From assembly GCA_964523015.1 (NCBI GenBank), contig CAZFXN010000049.1, positions 1-21,715 of the forward strand: 21,715 nt of DNA, read 5' to 3'. This stretch comes from JAWXBT01 sp964523015 (GTDB taxonomy: Bacteria > Bdellovibrionota_C > UBA2361 > J135). Shown one piece after another: positions 7,687-15,591 of this stretch (positions are counted from its first letter, which is position 1; every line of letters starts with the position of its first letter). The notes under the pieces are model-generated. The model had not been told where the DNA came from. It worked only from the letters and a program-made list of their open reading frames with translations, and did not search any database. The position numbers were made by a program, and so were the translations under genes.

Positions 7687-7911
7687 TTATTGGGTCTTTA
7701 CCGGACGTTTAACGCTTGTTGAGTATGGCATCACTGCGCGTACATGCACGATATCTTTATTATCTACACTTACAAGTTTACGTAACTTTCTAGTGTTTTT
7801 AGATCGCTTTTTACCAGTATTATGTCTTTTACCAGCTTGTCCACGTTTCACCCGCCCGCTGCCCATCACTTTGTAACGTTTAGCAGCTGCCTTTTTAGTC
7901 TTCATCTTCAT
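7687..7911 (-). CDS. rpmI: 50S ribosomal protein bL35
   Basis: A 74-aa basic protein starting MKMKTKKAAAKRYKVMGSGR, with the KRGQAGKRHNTGKK segment and C-terminal HVRAVMPYS, matching L35 in length and order. The frame runs upstream to 7935, but the family normally starts (P)KMKT, so ATG 7911 is chosen; the upstream Shine-Dalgarno is poor. rplT follows, as is usual. infC (initiation factor IF3), which normally precedes rpmI, is absent: a tRNA gene and a structured spacer lie upstream instead. Confidence 0.95.
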   Translation of the reverse strand: MKMKTKKAAAKRYKVMGSGRVKRGQAGKRHNTGKKRSKNTRKLRKLVSVDNKDIVHVRAVMPYSTSVKRPVKTQ

Positions 7912-8082
7912 AAAAAATACTCGTTCAATCGACAATAAAATTCTCTAAGGGCATCTCTGCCCCTCATCCAACTTTGATCCCTTGATAGAATCAAGGCGCC
8001 TAATAAAGGAATAGGTGCGCGAGTTTACACGCATTTAAGTTCCTTAACAAGGCGTGGACGAAATTACCCCCAATACGGATAC
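7912..8082 (-). promoter_or_regulatory. structured leader/spacer between tRNA-Val and rpmI
   Basis: 171 bases transcribed from the tRNA towards rpmI, with several perfect short hairpins. They are CCTT-AAC-AAGG (8042-8052, with flanking CACGC/GCGTG arms around 8028-8056), CCTTGAT-AGA-ATCAAGG (7980-7996) and GGGCA-TCTC-TGCCC (7949-7962). The last hairpin is followed on the minus strand by TTAGAGAATTTT, which is a weak T-run. It could be an attenuator or r-protein leader, or tRNA 3' processing structure. Confidence 0.5.
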
Positions 8083-8159
<77 letters not shown>

Positions 8160-8185
8160 ATTAGACAACTAATAGGAGAGGCACT

Positions 8186-8214
8186 GAATTAACAAAAGTA
8201 GCTAACAGTGTCAA
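8186..8214 (-). promoter_or_regulatory. candidate promoter for tRNA-Val and rpmI operon
   Basis: Perfect -35 TTGACA on the minus strand (8209-8214). The best -10 is GTTAAT (8188-8193, 15-bp spacer) or TAATTC (8186-8191, 17-bp spacer); both are weak matches. The position, 27 to 33 bases before the tRNA 5' end, is right for a stable-RNA promoter. Confidence 0.45.
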
Positions 8215-8267
8215 TATGTTACCAAATCTTTGGTGCTTTAATGTACTTTTAAGGTACCAGGTTCTTT

Positions 8268-8294
8268 TTGAAGTTATAATTTATTGGTTATAAT
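8268..8294 (+). promoter_or_regulatory. candidate promoter for the moxR-bat operon
   Basis: Two TATAAT hexamers on the plus strand (8275-8280 and 8289-8294). TTGAAG (8268-8273) is a weak -35 with a 15-bp spacer to the second. It lies about 75 bases before moxR. An inverted repeat ACCAAA-TC-TTTGGT (8221-8234) lies upstream and could be an operator. Confidence 0.4.
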
Positions 8295-8366
8295 CAAAAG
8301 TAGTCTTGATCTAGTGAATTAACCCCCTAATATTACTGAGAACTTAAAAATTAGAAATTGCGAGCA

Positions 8367-9335
8367 ATGAATACAAACCAGGCACCTAATATAATAGAAG
8401 AGCTAAAAACAGAGATCGGCAAGGTGATTGTCGGTCAGGACTATTTAATAGAGCGGTTAATGCTAGCACTATTATGCCGTGGCCACATCTTGCTTGAGGG
8501 TGTGCCTGGCTTAGCCAAAACCCGCACCCTCACCGCTCTTACTACATGTATTGATGCCAAGATGAATCGGATTCAGTTTACTCCAGATCTTTTACCATCA
8601 GATCTAATCGGCACAGAAGTTTACCGTCCACAGAGTGGGGAATTCGTTATTAGAAAGGGGCCTCTATTTACGAATCTACTTTTAGCAGATGAAATAAATC
8701 GAAGCCCGGCCAAAGTTCAGTCTGCCTTACTGCAAGCGATGCAGGAAAGAGAAGTTACAATTGGGGAAGAAACATTTTTATTACCTGAACCATTTCTTGT
8801 GCTGGCAACACAAAATCCAATTGAGCAGGAGGGAACTTACCAACTCCCTGAAGCTCAAATAGATCGCTTTATGCTTAAAGTGAGAGTCACCTACCCTTCA
8901 TTTGAGGAGGAATTGGGCATTGTCAAAATGGTGGCTGATAATAATGAAAGTGAAAGAGATCCTTCTAAATTAAGGAAAGTACTTTCGATTGCCGATCTAA
9001 ATGTCCTAAGAAATGATATGCAAAGTGTCTTTATAGATCCAAAAATAGACCAGTACATAGTTGCCCTTGTGCAAGCAAGTCGTCACGGAGAGAACTTTGG
9101 CCTTAAAGATATGATCGATTGGGGTGCTTCCCCGAGAGCTAGTATCGCTTTAAAACAAGGCGCTCGAGCCTTAGCATATGTTCGGGGCAAAGCATATGTC
9201 ACTCCAGATGAAGTGAAAGATGTCTCTCTTGATGTCCTTCGTCACAGAATAATTCCAAGTTATGAGGCAGAAGCTCGCGGAGTCACAAGCGATGAAATTA
9301 TTACAGTACTTCAAAAAAATATCACCGTACCTTAA
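8367..9335 (+). CDS. moxR: MoxR-family AAA+ ATPase
   Basis: A 322-aa AAA+ ATPase. It has Walker A GVPGLAKT (45-52), Walker B LLLADE (104-109) with the family's INRSPAKVQSALLQAMQE continuation, sensor ATQNPIEQEGTYQLPEAQIDRF (147-168) and the C-terminal winged lid. MoxR proteins are chaperone-like ATPases that act on adjacent VWA-domain proteins; here two VWA proteins and a DUF58 protein follow, so it is the motor of the cluster (family knowledge). The frame is open to TTG 8358, but ATG 8367 is preferred. The Shine-Dalgarno is weak. It is the first gene of the operon, with tRNA-Val divergent upstream. DUF58 follows after 60 bases that contain AT-rich palindromes (CTTAAG at 9331 and 9356, and a 14-bp palindrome at 9362-9375). 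Confidence 0.95.
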   Translation: MNTNQAPNIIEELKTEIGKVIVGQDYLIERLMLALLCRGHILLEGVPGLAKTRTLTALTTCIDAKMNRIQFTPDLLPSDLIGTEVYRPQSGEFVIRKGPLFTNLLLADEINRSPAKVQSALLQAMQEREVTIGEETFLLPEPFLVLATQNPIEQEGTYQLPEAQIDRFMLKVRVTYPSFEEELGIVKMVADNNESERDPSKLRKVLSIADLNVLRNDMQSVFIDPKIDQYIVALVQASRHGENFGLKDMIDWGASPRASIALKQGARALAYVRGKAYVTPDEVKDVSLDVLRHRIIPSYEAEARGVTSDEIITVLQKNITVP

Positions 9336-9395
9336 GTGTACTATAAATATTGTGTCTTAAGTATTTTATAAAATATTTAACAAAGATTTGTAGTG

Positions 9396-10277
9396 ATGAT
9401 TAACGACTCCCTTATTACCGATCAATCAAGGCTTGAAGTAAAAAAACTTGAGCTAAGATCTCGTAGAAAGATCAATGCAGACATTATCGGTCAATATAGA
9501 TCATCATTTAGAGGAAGCGGACTTTTGTTTTCAGACCTTCGACTTTACGAGCCTGGCGATGATATTAAAAACATTCACTGGAAGGTAACAGCTAAAACTG
9601 GCAAGCCATACGTAAAAACATTTGAAGAGGAACGACAGTTAAATGTTTTATTAGCGATCGATATCAGTAATTCAACGAATTTTGGAATCCCAAGAACTAA
9701 CCATCAAAAGGCACTTGAATTTTCAGCTCTCATAACAACCCTAACCCAAAAGACTCAGGACAACTGTGGATTGTTACTGTTTGGTAACGATATCGTTGAA
9801 TTTATAAAACCATCATCCAAGCGAACTCAATTTAGAAGGATTCTCTCAGCACTAATGACCCAAAGATCTCATGATCGAGGAACGAATCTTAATGGAGCAA
9901 TCACTTACCTAAGGCAACATTTAAAAAGGTCTTCTGTTGTTTTTTTAATTTCAGATTTTTATGCAACAGACTACGCCGATTCCCTAAAAACACTCTCCGC
10001 TAAACACGATCTGATCGGAGTTTTATTGGCCGATCCTGATTATGAAAACTTGCCTAGAGTTGGACTTGTCGAATTTGAGGATGCCGAGGGCGCAGGTAAG
10101 ATCTTATTAGATACCTCTAATGAACGAATTAGAACTGAGCTTAAGAAAACCTCAGAAACACGGCGAGCTGAGCTAAAGCGTATATTTAATGAGGCCAGCA
10201 GTGATCTGATTGAGATCAAAGATCATATATTAACTCCTTTAATTAATCTGATGGCTCAAAGAGCCAGGAGGCGTTAA
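9396..10277 (+). CDS. DUF58 protein (VWA-like, MoxR partner)
   Basis: A 293-aa cytosolic protein with the DUF58 core: GQYRSSFRGSG then LFSDLRLYEPGDDIKNIHW and PYVKTFEEER (33-80), followed by a VWA-like fold. The MIDAS-type DISNS (89-93) is present and LISDFY provides a later Asp, so metal binding is plausible. The family is almost always next to moxR and is thought to be a partner of the ATPase. ATG 9396 is chosen; GTG 9393 directly before it is equally possible. It has no signal peptide or membrane segment. It is followed after only four bases by the small membrane protein, which has AGGAGG inside the end of this gene. Confidence 0.9.
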   Translation: MINDSLITDQSRLEVKKLELRSRRKINADIIGQYRSSFRGSGLLFSDLRLYEPGDDIKNIHWKVTAKTGKPYVKTFEEERQLNVLLAIDISNSTNFGIPRTNHQKALEFSALITTLTQKTQDNCGLLLFGNDIVEFIKPSSKRTQFRRILSALMTQRSHDRGTNLNGAITYLRQHLKRSSVVFLISDFYATDYADSLKTLSAKHDLIGVLLADPDYENLPRVGLVEFEDAEGAGKILLDTSNERIRTELKKTSETRRAELKRIFNEASSDLIEIKDHILTPLINLMAQRARRR

Positions 10278-10281
10278 CTTT

Positions 10282-10785
10282 ATGGAAGCCTCCCCTACTC
10301 CTTATGACATTGTTGGAATTCCGCTTTTTCCTTATATTCCAAATATTTGGTTATGGATATTTGTTGTAGCTATTGCTGTCGTCTTATTGTTTATCTTTAA
10401 AAAAATTCATCAAAAAAAAGAGGTTAAACTTTTTAACTCTGCATATGATGAAATCCTAACTGACTTATCACTTCTTTCGAATCTTACGGGTAAAGAGCCA
10501 CGAGAATCCCTAAACAAAGCAAGCCTATTAGTTCGAAGGTTTTTAGAAACCCATGCAACCAAAATAAATGCTAACCTTTCAAACATAACTGGACTTAGCT
10601 TGCAGGAGATTAGTGAGATCGCTGAGCAAATAAGACAAAATGACCTTAAAACTCTTTTAACTACGCTCCTAACTGTTGAAGATCAGAGATTTAGTAGTAA
10701 TATTTTACTGCAAGATGCTAAAAAATTAATCGAGGATCTTGAAAAGAACTTAAGAAAATTACGGATTGGCGCAATCGGATTATGA
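10282..10785 (+). CDS. small single-TM protein of moxR-bat cluster (DUF4381-like)
   Basis: A 167-aa protein with one transmembrane helix (about 22-42, IPNIWLWIFVVAIAVVLLFIF) after a short N-terminal region, then a predicted helical soluble domain. Its place between DUF58 and batA, size and N-terminal helix fit the DUF4381-type proteins of this cluster, but similarity is by layout rather than clear motifs. It has a strong Shine-Dalgarno AGGAGG at 10265-10270, eleven bases before the ATG. Its stop overlaps the batA start by four bases (ATGA), indicating translational coupling. It may anchor or recruit cluster proteins at the inner membrane (inference). Confidence 0.65.
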   Translation: MEASPTPYDIVGIPLFPYIPNIWLWIFVVAIAVVLLFIFKKIHQKKEVKLFNSAYDEILTDLSLLSNLTGKEPRESLNKASLLVRRFLETHATKINANLSNITGLSLQEISEIAEQIRQNDLKTLLTTLLTVEDQRFSSNILLQDAKKLIEDLEKNLRKLRIGAIGL

Positions 10786-11750
10786 CATTTTTTTTCCCAT
10801 ATGCCTTGCTTGCACCATTACTATTTGGGCTTCTTTATTTTATTAAGCGAAGCAAAAAAAGTGCTTTATCCTATCCAAGTATTCAAACACTAAAAAAAAT
10901 TCGTCCGAGTTTTCGAACAATCTTACGCACACCAATTTTAGGTCTGCTTGCATCTGTGTTTATAGTAACCCTAAGTATTTCAGCTTCCCGTCCTCAGATT
11001 ACTAAGATGGAGGAAACCCCCAGAGAAACTCGAGACCTTATGTTAGTAATTGATATATCAGGAAGTATGAAGGAGAGAGATTTCTCCTCTGGCTTTAGAC
11101 AACTTGATAGATTGCAGGCGGTCAAGCTTGTGGTAGGTGAATTCATTGCCGCACGGACAGGTGACAGAATTGGTCTTTCTGTTTTTGGTACTCAAGCTTT
11201 CCTTCAATCTCCACTTACTACAGATCATACAATCCTAATTGAGCTTTTAAATTTACTACAGATCGGGATTGCTGGTGAAGGCACTGCAATTGGGGATGGA
11301 TTAGGGGTCGCATTAAAAAGCTTAAAAGAGATCACAGCTGAATCTAAAGCTATTATTTTGTTAACCGATGGATCTAACAATTCTGGCCAAGTAAGTCCTA
11401 TTCAAGCTGCTACGATTGCAAAAAAGTTAGGAATCAAAGTTCATACGGTTGGTATTGGTTCAAAAGACACAGCTAATCTGCGTGGAGTCTTCGGACAATC
11501 CTCTGACTACGATGAGAAAACTCTCCGTCAGATTGCCGAAACAACTGGCGGATTATTTTTTAATGCTAGCGACCTTAGCAGATTAAAAGAAGTTTATCGT
11601 GAGATCGATCAGTTAGAAAAAAGAGAGGATGAGCAACCAAATAGAATTATTGTCAAAGAGTTTTACCCAATATTTGCATTTTATGCGTTAATCTCTTCAC
11701 TCCTATATCTATTATTAAGCCAAACAATTTTTTTAAAGATACCGTCATAG
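10782..11750 (+). CDS. batA: BatA, VWA-domain membrane protein
   Basis: A 322-aa protein with N-terminal hydrophobic segments (about 3-21 and 52-68), a VWA domain and a C-terminal TM (about 296-318). MIDAS residues are DISGSM (91-96), GEGTAIGDG with T168, and TDGSN (D196), all intact. This is the classic BatA architecture of the aerotolerance operon, in which VWA proteins form a complex with the TPR and BatD subunits. It overlaps the upstream gene by four bases and is followed by the BatB-BatC gene after eight bases. It is distinct from BatB by its canonical DxSGS and Thr. Confidence 0.92.
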   Translation: MTFFFPYALLAPLLFGLLYFIKRSKKSALSYPSIQTLKKIRPSFRTILRTPILGLLASVFIVTLSISASRPQITKMEETPRETRDLMLVIDISGSMKERDFSSGFRQLDRLQAVKLVVGEFIAARTGDRIGLSVFGTQAFLQSPLTTDHTILIELLNLLQIGIAGEGTAIGDGLGVALKSLKEITAESKAIILLTDGSNNSGQVSPIQAATIAKKLGIKVHTVGIGSKDTANLRGVFGQSSDYDEKTLRQIAETTGGLFFNASDLSRLKEVYREIDQLEKREDEQPNRIIVKEFYPIFAFYALISSLLYLLLSQTIFLKIPS

Positions 11751-11758
11751 AGATTTAA

Positions 11759-13815
11759 ATGATTCAATTCCTAGAACCAAATAAATCTCTCTATCTTTTA
11801 TTCCTAGTACCAGTGTTGCTAGTACTTATTTGGTCATATCGAGTTCAGTCATTACGGCTCTCTACACTTCGACAACTAGTGCTCTCCAAAAACTCCTATA
11901 TCATTAAAGGAGCATTAAAAGTTTTAATATTATTATTACTTATATTGACTCTACTCCGTCCCTATAACGGACTTCATGAAGTTACTGTGGGAAATAATGG
12001 TCGTGATAATGTGATCATTATGGATGTTAGTTTAAGCATGTTAGCTAAAGATATTTTACCATCAAGATTAGAAGTAGCTAAAAGAAAGATATTCGATCTA
12101 ATTTCATTACTGAGAGAAAACTCTGCTGGTGATAGAATTGGAATTATCCTGTTTGCTGGTGAGGCCTATCTTTATTGCCCAGTAACTCAAGATTTTGCTA
12201 CGGTGAGTGAGTTTGCAAAGAGTATCTCAACTGAATTAATTACCGCTCAAGGATCGGGTATCGGTCAGGCTCTTACTTTAGCTGGTTCGATTATAAAAAG
12301 ATCTGAACTTAACTATCCTAGGTTATTTTTGTTTACTGATGGTGAGGATCCTGGGATTTCAAACAACGATACCACCAAGGATCTCCTCTCTCAAAAAATT
12401 AAGCCTTTAATAATTGGTTTTGGTAAAACTGAAGGTACCCCAATTGATATAGGAAGAGGTCAGTATCTTAAAGACAATTACGGCACCATTGTTATTAGTA
12501 AATTAAATGAGGGTGTTTTAAAGGAGATCGAAGAGAAAACTGATGGGAAATACACCCCTGTCAGTATCAACGACACAGATTTAAGATCCCTACTCTCATT
12601 TGATACAAATAATTCCTTTTTTACAAACAACAGTGAAACAGAGAGTAAGGTTACTGTCTATCATGAAGTTGGATCTTGGATAGCCTTAGGAATCTTAGTT
12701 CTAATCCTTGGCTTTTTCATTTTCGGAAAAAGCTCCTGGGTATTTGCGCTAATATTAATCTCACTCAGCTTTTCGGAAAAAAGTTTTGCTGAATCAATTG
12801 ATACAATTTCTCCAACTTCTTCACCATCCTCTGCCTCAGCACCATCTTCCTTAACACTTAAGGAATCATATGATCTTTATAGTAATGGAGACTTTGAAGG
12901 CGCAAAAAAAGGATTTGAATCCCATTGGCTAAACGATCCGACCAATGCAGAATTAAATCAGGCTTTAGGCAGTGCTTACTATAAATTAGGAGAATATAAA
13001 AAAGCCACACACCTATTTAAACAAGCTTATGAGTTAAGCAAAACAGGGAAACAAAAGTTTGAGGCTTTATATAATCAAGGCAACTCTGAGCTAATGGCTA
13101 AAGAGTATGACAAAGCGATAAAATCATACGAAGATGCTCTTAATATTAAAAAAGATGATGAAAAGGCAAATTTTAACCTTGAACTAGCCAAAAAGCTATT
13201 AGAAGAAAAGGAAGAGAGAAAGAAAGAGAGAAAGGAAGAGAAAGAGGAAGAGAAAGAGGAAGAGAAGAAGAATAATAACAAGGAGACAGAGGAGAAAAAA
13301 AACGAGCAAAAGGACCAGAGCGACCAAAATAGCAGCGACCAAAATAACAGCGACGATCAGGATCCTCAAGATCNNNNNNNNNNNNNNNNNNNNNNNNNNN
13401 NNNNNNNNNNNNNNNNNNNNNNNNNNNNNNNNNNNNNNNNNNNNNNNNNNNNNNNNNNNNNNNNNNNNNNNNNAGCGACCAAAATAGCAGCGACCAAAAT
13501 AACAGCGACGATCAGGATCCTCAAGATCAACCCGATCAGAATCAAGACGGACAACCTGACCAAAAAGAGGATGAGAACAAAGATAAAGAATCGGACTCAA
13601 CTGATGAATCTAAGCAAAACCAAGCAGAAGCTGGCAAAGATCAAGATGAACCGAAAGAAGCTAATGGGAGTGAAACCCAAGACTCCGATATTAAAGAGGG
13701 TAAAACTATGGATCAAATAGAAGCAGAGCAGTGGTTGCAATCATTGCCAAGTGCTCCCATTTTACTGCAAAAAAAGAGTTCTAGAAACAGGCCAAAGAAT
13801 GGACAGACATGGTAA
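11759..13815 (+). CDS. BatB-BatC fusion: VWA domain plus TPR domain, interrupted by an assembly gap
   Basis: Part 1 (1-323) is BatB-like: two N-terminal TM segments (about 10-27, 53-69), a VWA domain with DVSLSM (89-94), GSGIG (S166 where BatA has Thr) and TDGED (D194), then a TM (305-323). Part 2 is BatC-like: a second hydrophobic segment (326-344) ending SFA|ES, three TPR repeats (about 365-480), an E/K-rich stretch and a D/Q/N/S-rich tail. Normally batB and batC are separate genes. The frame appears lost at the N run (13374-13473). The post-gap sequence is open in a shifted frame that runs to a TAA at 13813-13815, seven bases into batD. Merging the duplicated 55-mer removes 155 bases and restores one frame of 633 codons. 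So the break is an assembly artefact and the gene is probably intact. Confidence 0.88.
13319..13528 (+). repeat. identical 55-base ends flanking the assembly gap
   Basis: 13319-13373 and 13474-13528 are identical over 55 bases, one ending at and the other beginning at the N run. Short internal repeats also occur (the codons for SDQN appear twice per copy). This pattern fits contigs overlapping by one k-mer and not merged, or a tandem repeat of unknown copy number. Confidence 0.9.
13374..13473. other. assembly gap of 100 Ns
   Basis: One hundred Ns, a conventional placeholder for a gap of unknown length, lie inside the low-complexity tail of the BatB-BatC gene. They should not be read as real spacing. 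Confidence 0.99.
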
Positions 13816-15569
13816 ATCTTTTAAAAAAAATATTCTTTTCTCTACTTATAGCAGGTTCACTTATTCAAGATGTGAGCTTAACCTATGCAGAAGATGTCTC
13901 TCTATCACTTGATATCTCTCCAAGGTCAGGCACCCTTGATGATACATTTATGTTTTCTGTCATAATTGATGGTGCAGCCGAATCTGAATACCCGATCTTA
14001 AATGGCGGAGAGGAATTTGAGGTCGATCTAATCGGCCCTGAAAGCAGCATTCAAGTTGTCAATGGAGTTATATCAAGAAAGTTAATCTACCGTTATCGCC
14101 TAACTCCTACTAAGATTGGAACGTTTAAAACACCAAGTGTTACCTTACCTGTTTTAGGTAATAAGATAAAAGCTGATGGCATATCAGTCTTAGTTTCTAA
14201 ATTAATGGCTATTGATCCTAATGAACAAGACGAACTATTTGCAAAACAATCACTAAATAAAGAAAGTGTCTACGTAGGAGAGCAGATTATAAATTCACTT
14301 ATGGCATTCTCTAAACCTTTGCCAGTTGAGTTTAATGTTGATTCTTTTGCTTACGATGGATTTTGGACTCAGGAGTTAGGAAAGATTGAAAAGGGTGAAA
14401 CCTACATAAGAAATGAAAAGTATACGACTGTCCGGGTTAGAAAAGCTCTTTTTCCGCTTCGTAGTGGCACGTTCACTATACCAGAGAGAAAAGTTAAGCT
14501 TAAAGTACGGGATAAGAAAAGATCATCAAGAAGCCCATTTGATATGTTTGGATTTGATGATCCGTTTTTTCAACAGGCTTTTGGTGGAGGTATCGTTGAA
14601 AAAACATTTAGAAGTAATGAAATAACTCTTAAGGTCCTGCCATTACCTAAAGCACCGAAGAAGCTTGTAGAGGAGACACTAGACATCTCTCCAACTATTG
14701 TCGGGGCAACTAGCCTTTCAATAGAAGCTAATGATTACGGAATAAAGTATGGAGAAAATAAAACCGTACAAGTAACGATACGAAGTGAAGGAAATATTAA
14801 TCCGATTACTTCTTTGAATATGTTAAATTCTCAAAAAGTAAAGGTTTATGAAGAATCCCCTCAAACAAATCAGTATGAAGTAGCTGGAAAGTTAGTAACG
14901 GAGAAGCTCTTTAAGTTATCTGTTGTCCCGCAATATGGTGGAAAAGTTAAGATTAAAACCCCTCATATCATGTTTTTTAATCCTGAGTCTAAAACTTATG
15001 AAGTTGCTAAGGATAGAGATATTGAGTTTGAAGTTACAGGTGGTCCGGTAGCACCTCCAGAAAAAGCCAAACTAGATAGTAAGACCCCAAAGACTGAGAC
15101 TCCCCTAGTAAAACCATCTCCTAACTTTACTGACCAAATCACATACAGTGAAGAATCATTTATTCAGAGATTTTTTAGAAAGTATTCACTAAGCTTTATC
15201 TTTATAATAATTGCTTCAATTGCGATCCTATTTGCAGTAGCAAAACTTTTAAAGATCATTACCCAAAGAAAATCTAGTATCAATCTACTTAAGAAAAGAG
15301 TTAATGAAGCAACATCGATAGAGCAACTTGCCAAAAGTTATAGGGAGGTAGTCAAAAACATAGTCGGATTTGATGTACAAACCCTTAGTAGCGAGGAGCT
15401 AAAATCTATTATTAGACAGAGAGAGAGACAAGGAGAGGTCGCTCAGAATCTCACTTTTAGAATGCAATCAGTCTTAGATGAATTAGATGCTTATCAATTT
15501 AGTGGCAAGGAGATACTCCAACGAGATCTAGATAGATTAAAAGAGAAGATTTCTGAATTGGTAAGTTAA
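13809..15569 (+). CDS. batD: BatD (oxygen-tolerance family) exported protein
   Basis: A 586-aa protein with a signal peptide (1-27, ending TYA), large beta-rich periplasmic domains (28-455) and a single C-terminal TM (about 460-482) followed by about 100 cytosolic residues with helical, Lys/Glu-rich character. The VSLSLDISPRSGTLDDTFMFSVIIDG start and repeated 'L.PTKIGTFKTPS' and 'LRSGTFTIPE' strands are typical of BatD. The family is the periplasmic partner of the Bat VWA proteins. ATG 13809 overlaps the previous gene's stop by seven bases, so translation is coupled. It is the last gene of the operon. der converges 22 bases downstream with no obvious terminator between. Confidence 0.9.
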   Translation: MVNLLKKIFFSLLIAGSLIQDVSLTYAEDVSLSLDISPRSGTLDDTFMFSVIIDGAAESEYPILNGGEEFEVDLIGPESSIQVVNGVISRKLIYRYRLTPTKIGTFKTPSVTLPVLGNKIKADGISVLVSKLMAIDPNEQDELFAKQSLNKESVYVGEQIINSLMAFSKPLPVEFNVDSFAYDGFWTQELGKIEKGETYIRNEKYTTVRVRKALFPLRSGTFTIPERKVKLKVRDKKRSSRSPFDMFGFDDPFFQQAFGGGIVEKTFRSNEITLKVLPLPKAPKKLVEETLDISPTIVGATSLSIEANDYGIKYGENKTVQVTIRSEGNINPITSLNMLNSQKVKVYEESPQTNQYEVAGKLVTEKLFKLSVVPQYGGKVKIKTPHIMFFNPESKTYEVAKDRDIEFEVTGGPVAPPEKAKLDSKTPKTETPLVKPSPNFTDQITYSEESFIQRFFRKYSLSFIFIIIASIAILFAVAKLLKIITQRKSSINLLKKRVNEATSIEQLAKSYREVVKNIVGFDVQTLSSEELKSIIRQRERQGEVAQNLTFRMQSVLDELDAYQFSGKEILQRDLDRLKEKISELVS

Positions 15570-15591
15570 TTAAAGTTTATTTAAATATACC

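Noticed and set aside
9331..9375. Palindromes CTTAAG x2 and TATTTTATAAAATA between moxR and DUF58
   Set aside because: AT-rich, without GC stem or T-run; insufficient to call a terminator, promoter or operator.
13075..13600. Minus-strand open frames across the charged BatB-BatC tail and N gap
   Set aside because: Antisense shadows of a homopurine tract, giving Ser/Phe/Leu runs and crossing Ns.
13474..13720. Frame after the gap that continues the numbering of the pre-gap frame (ATKIAATKITATIRI...)
   Set aside because: It is the wrong frame; the D/Q/N-rich frame matches the pre-gap protein and runs to 13815.
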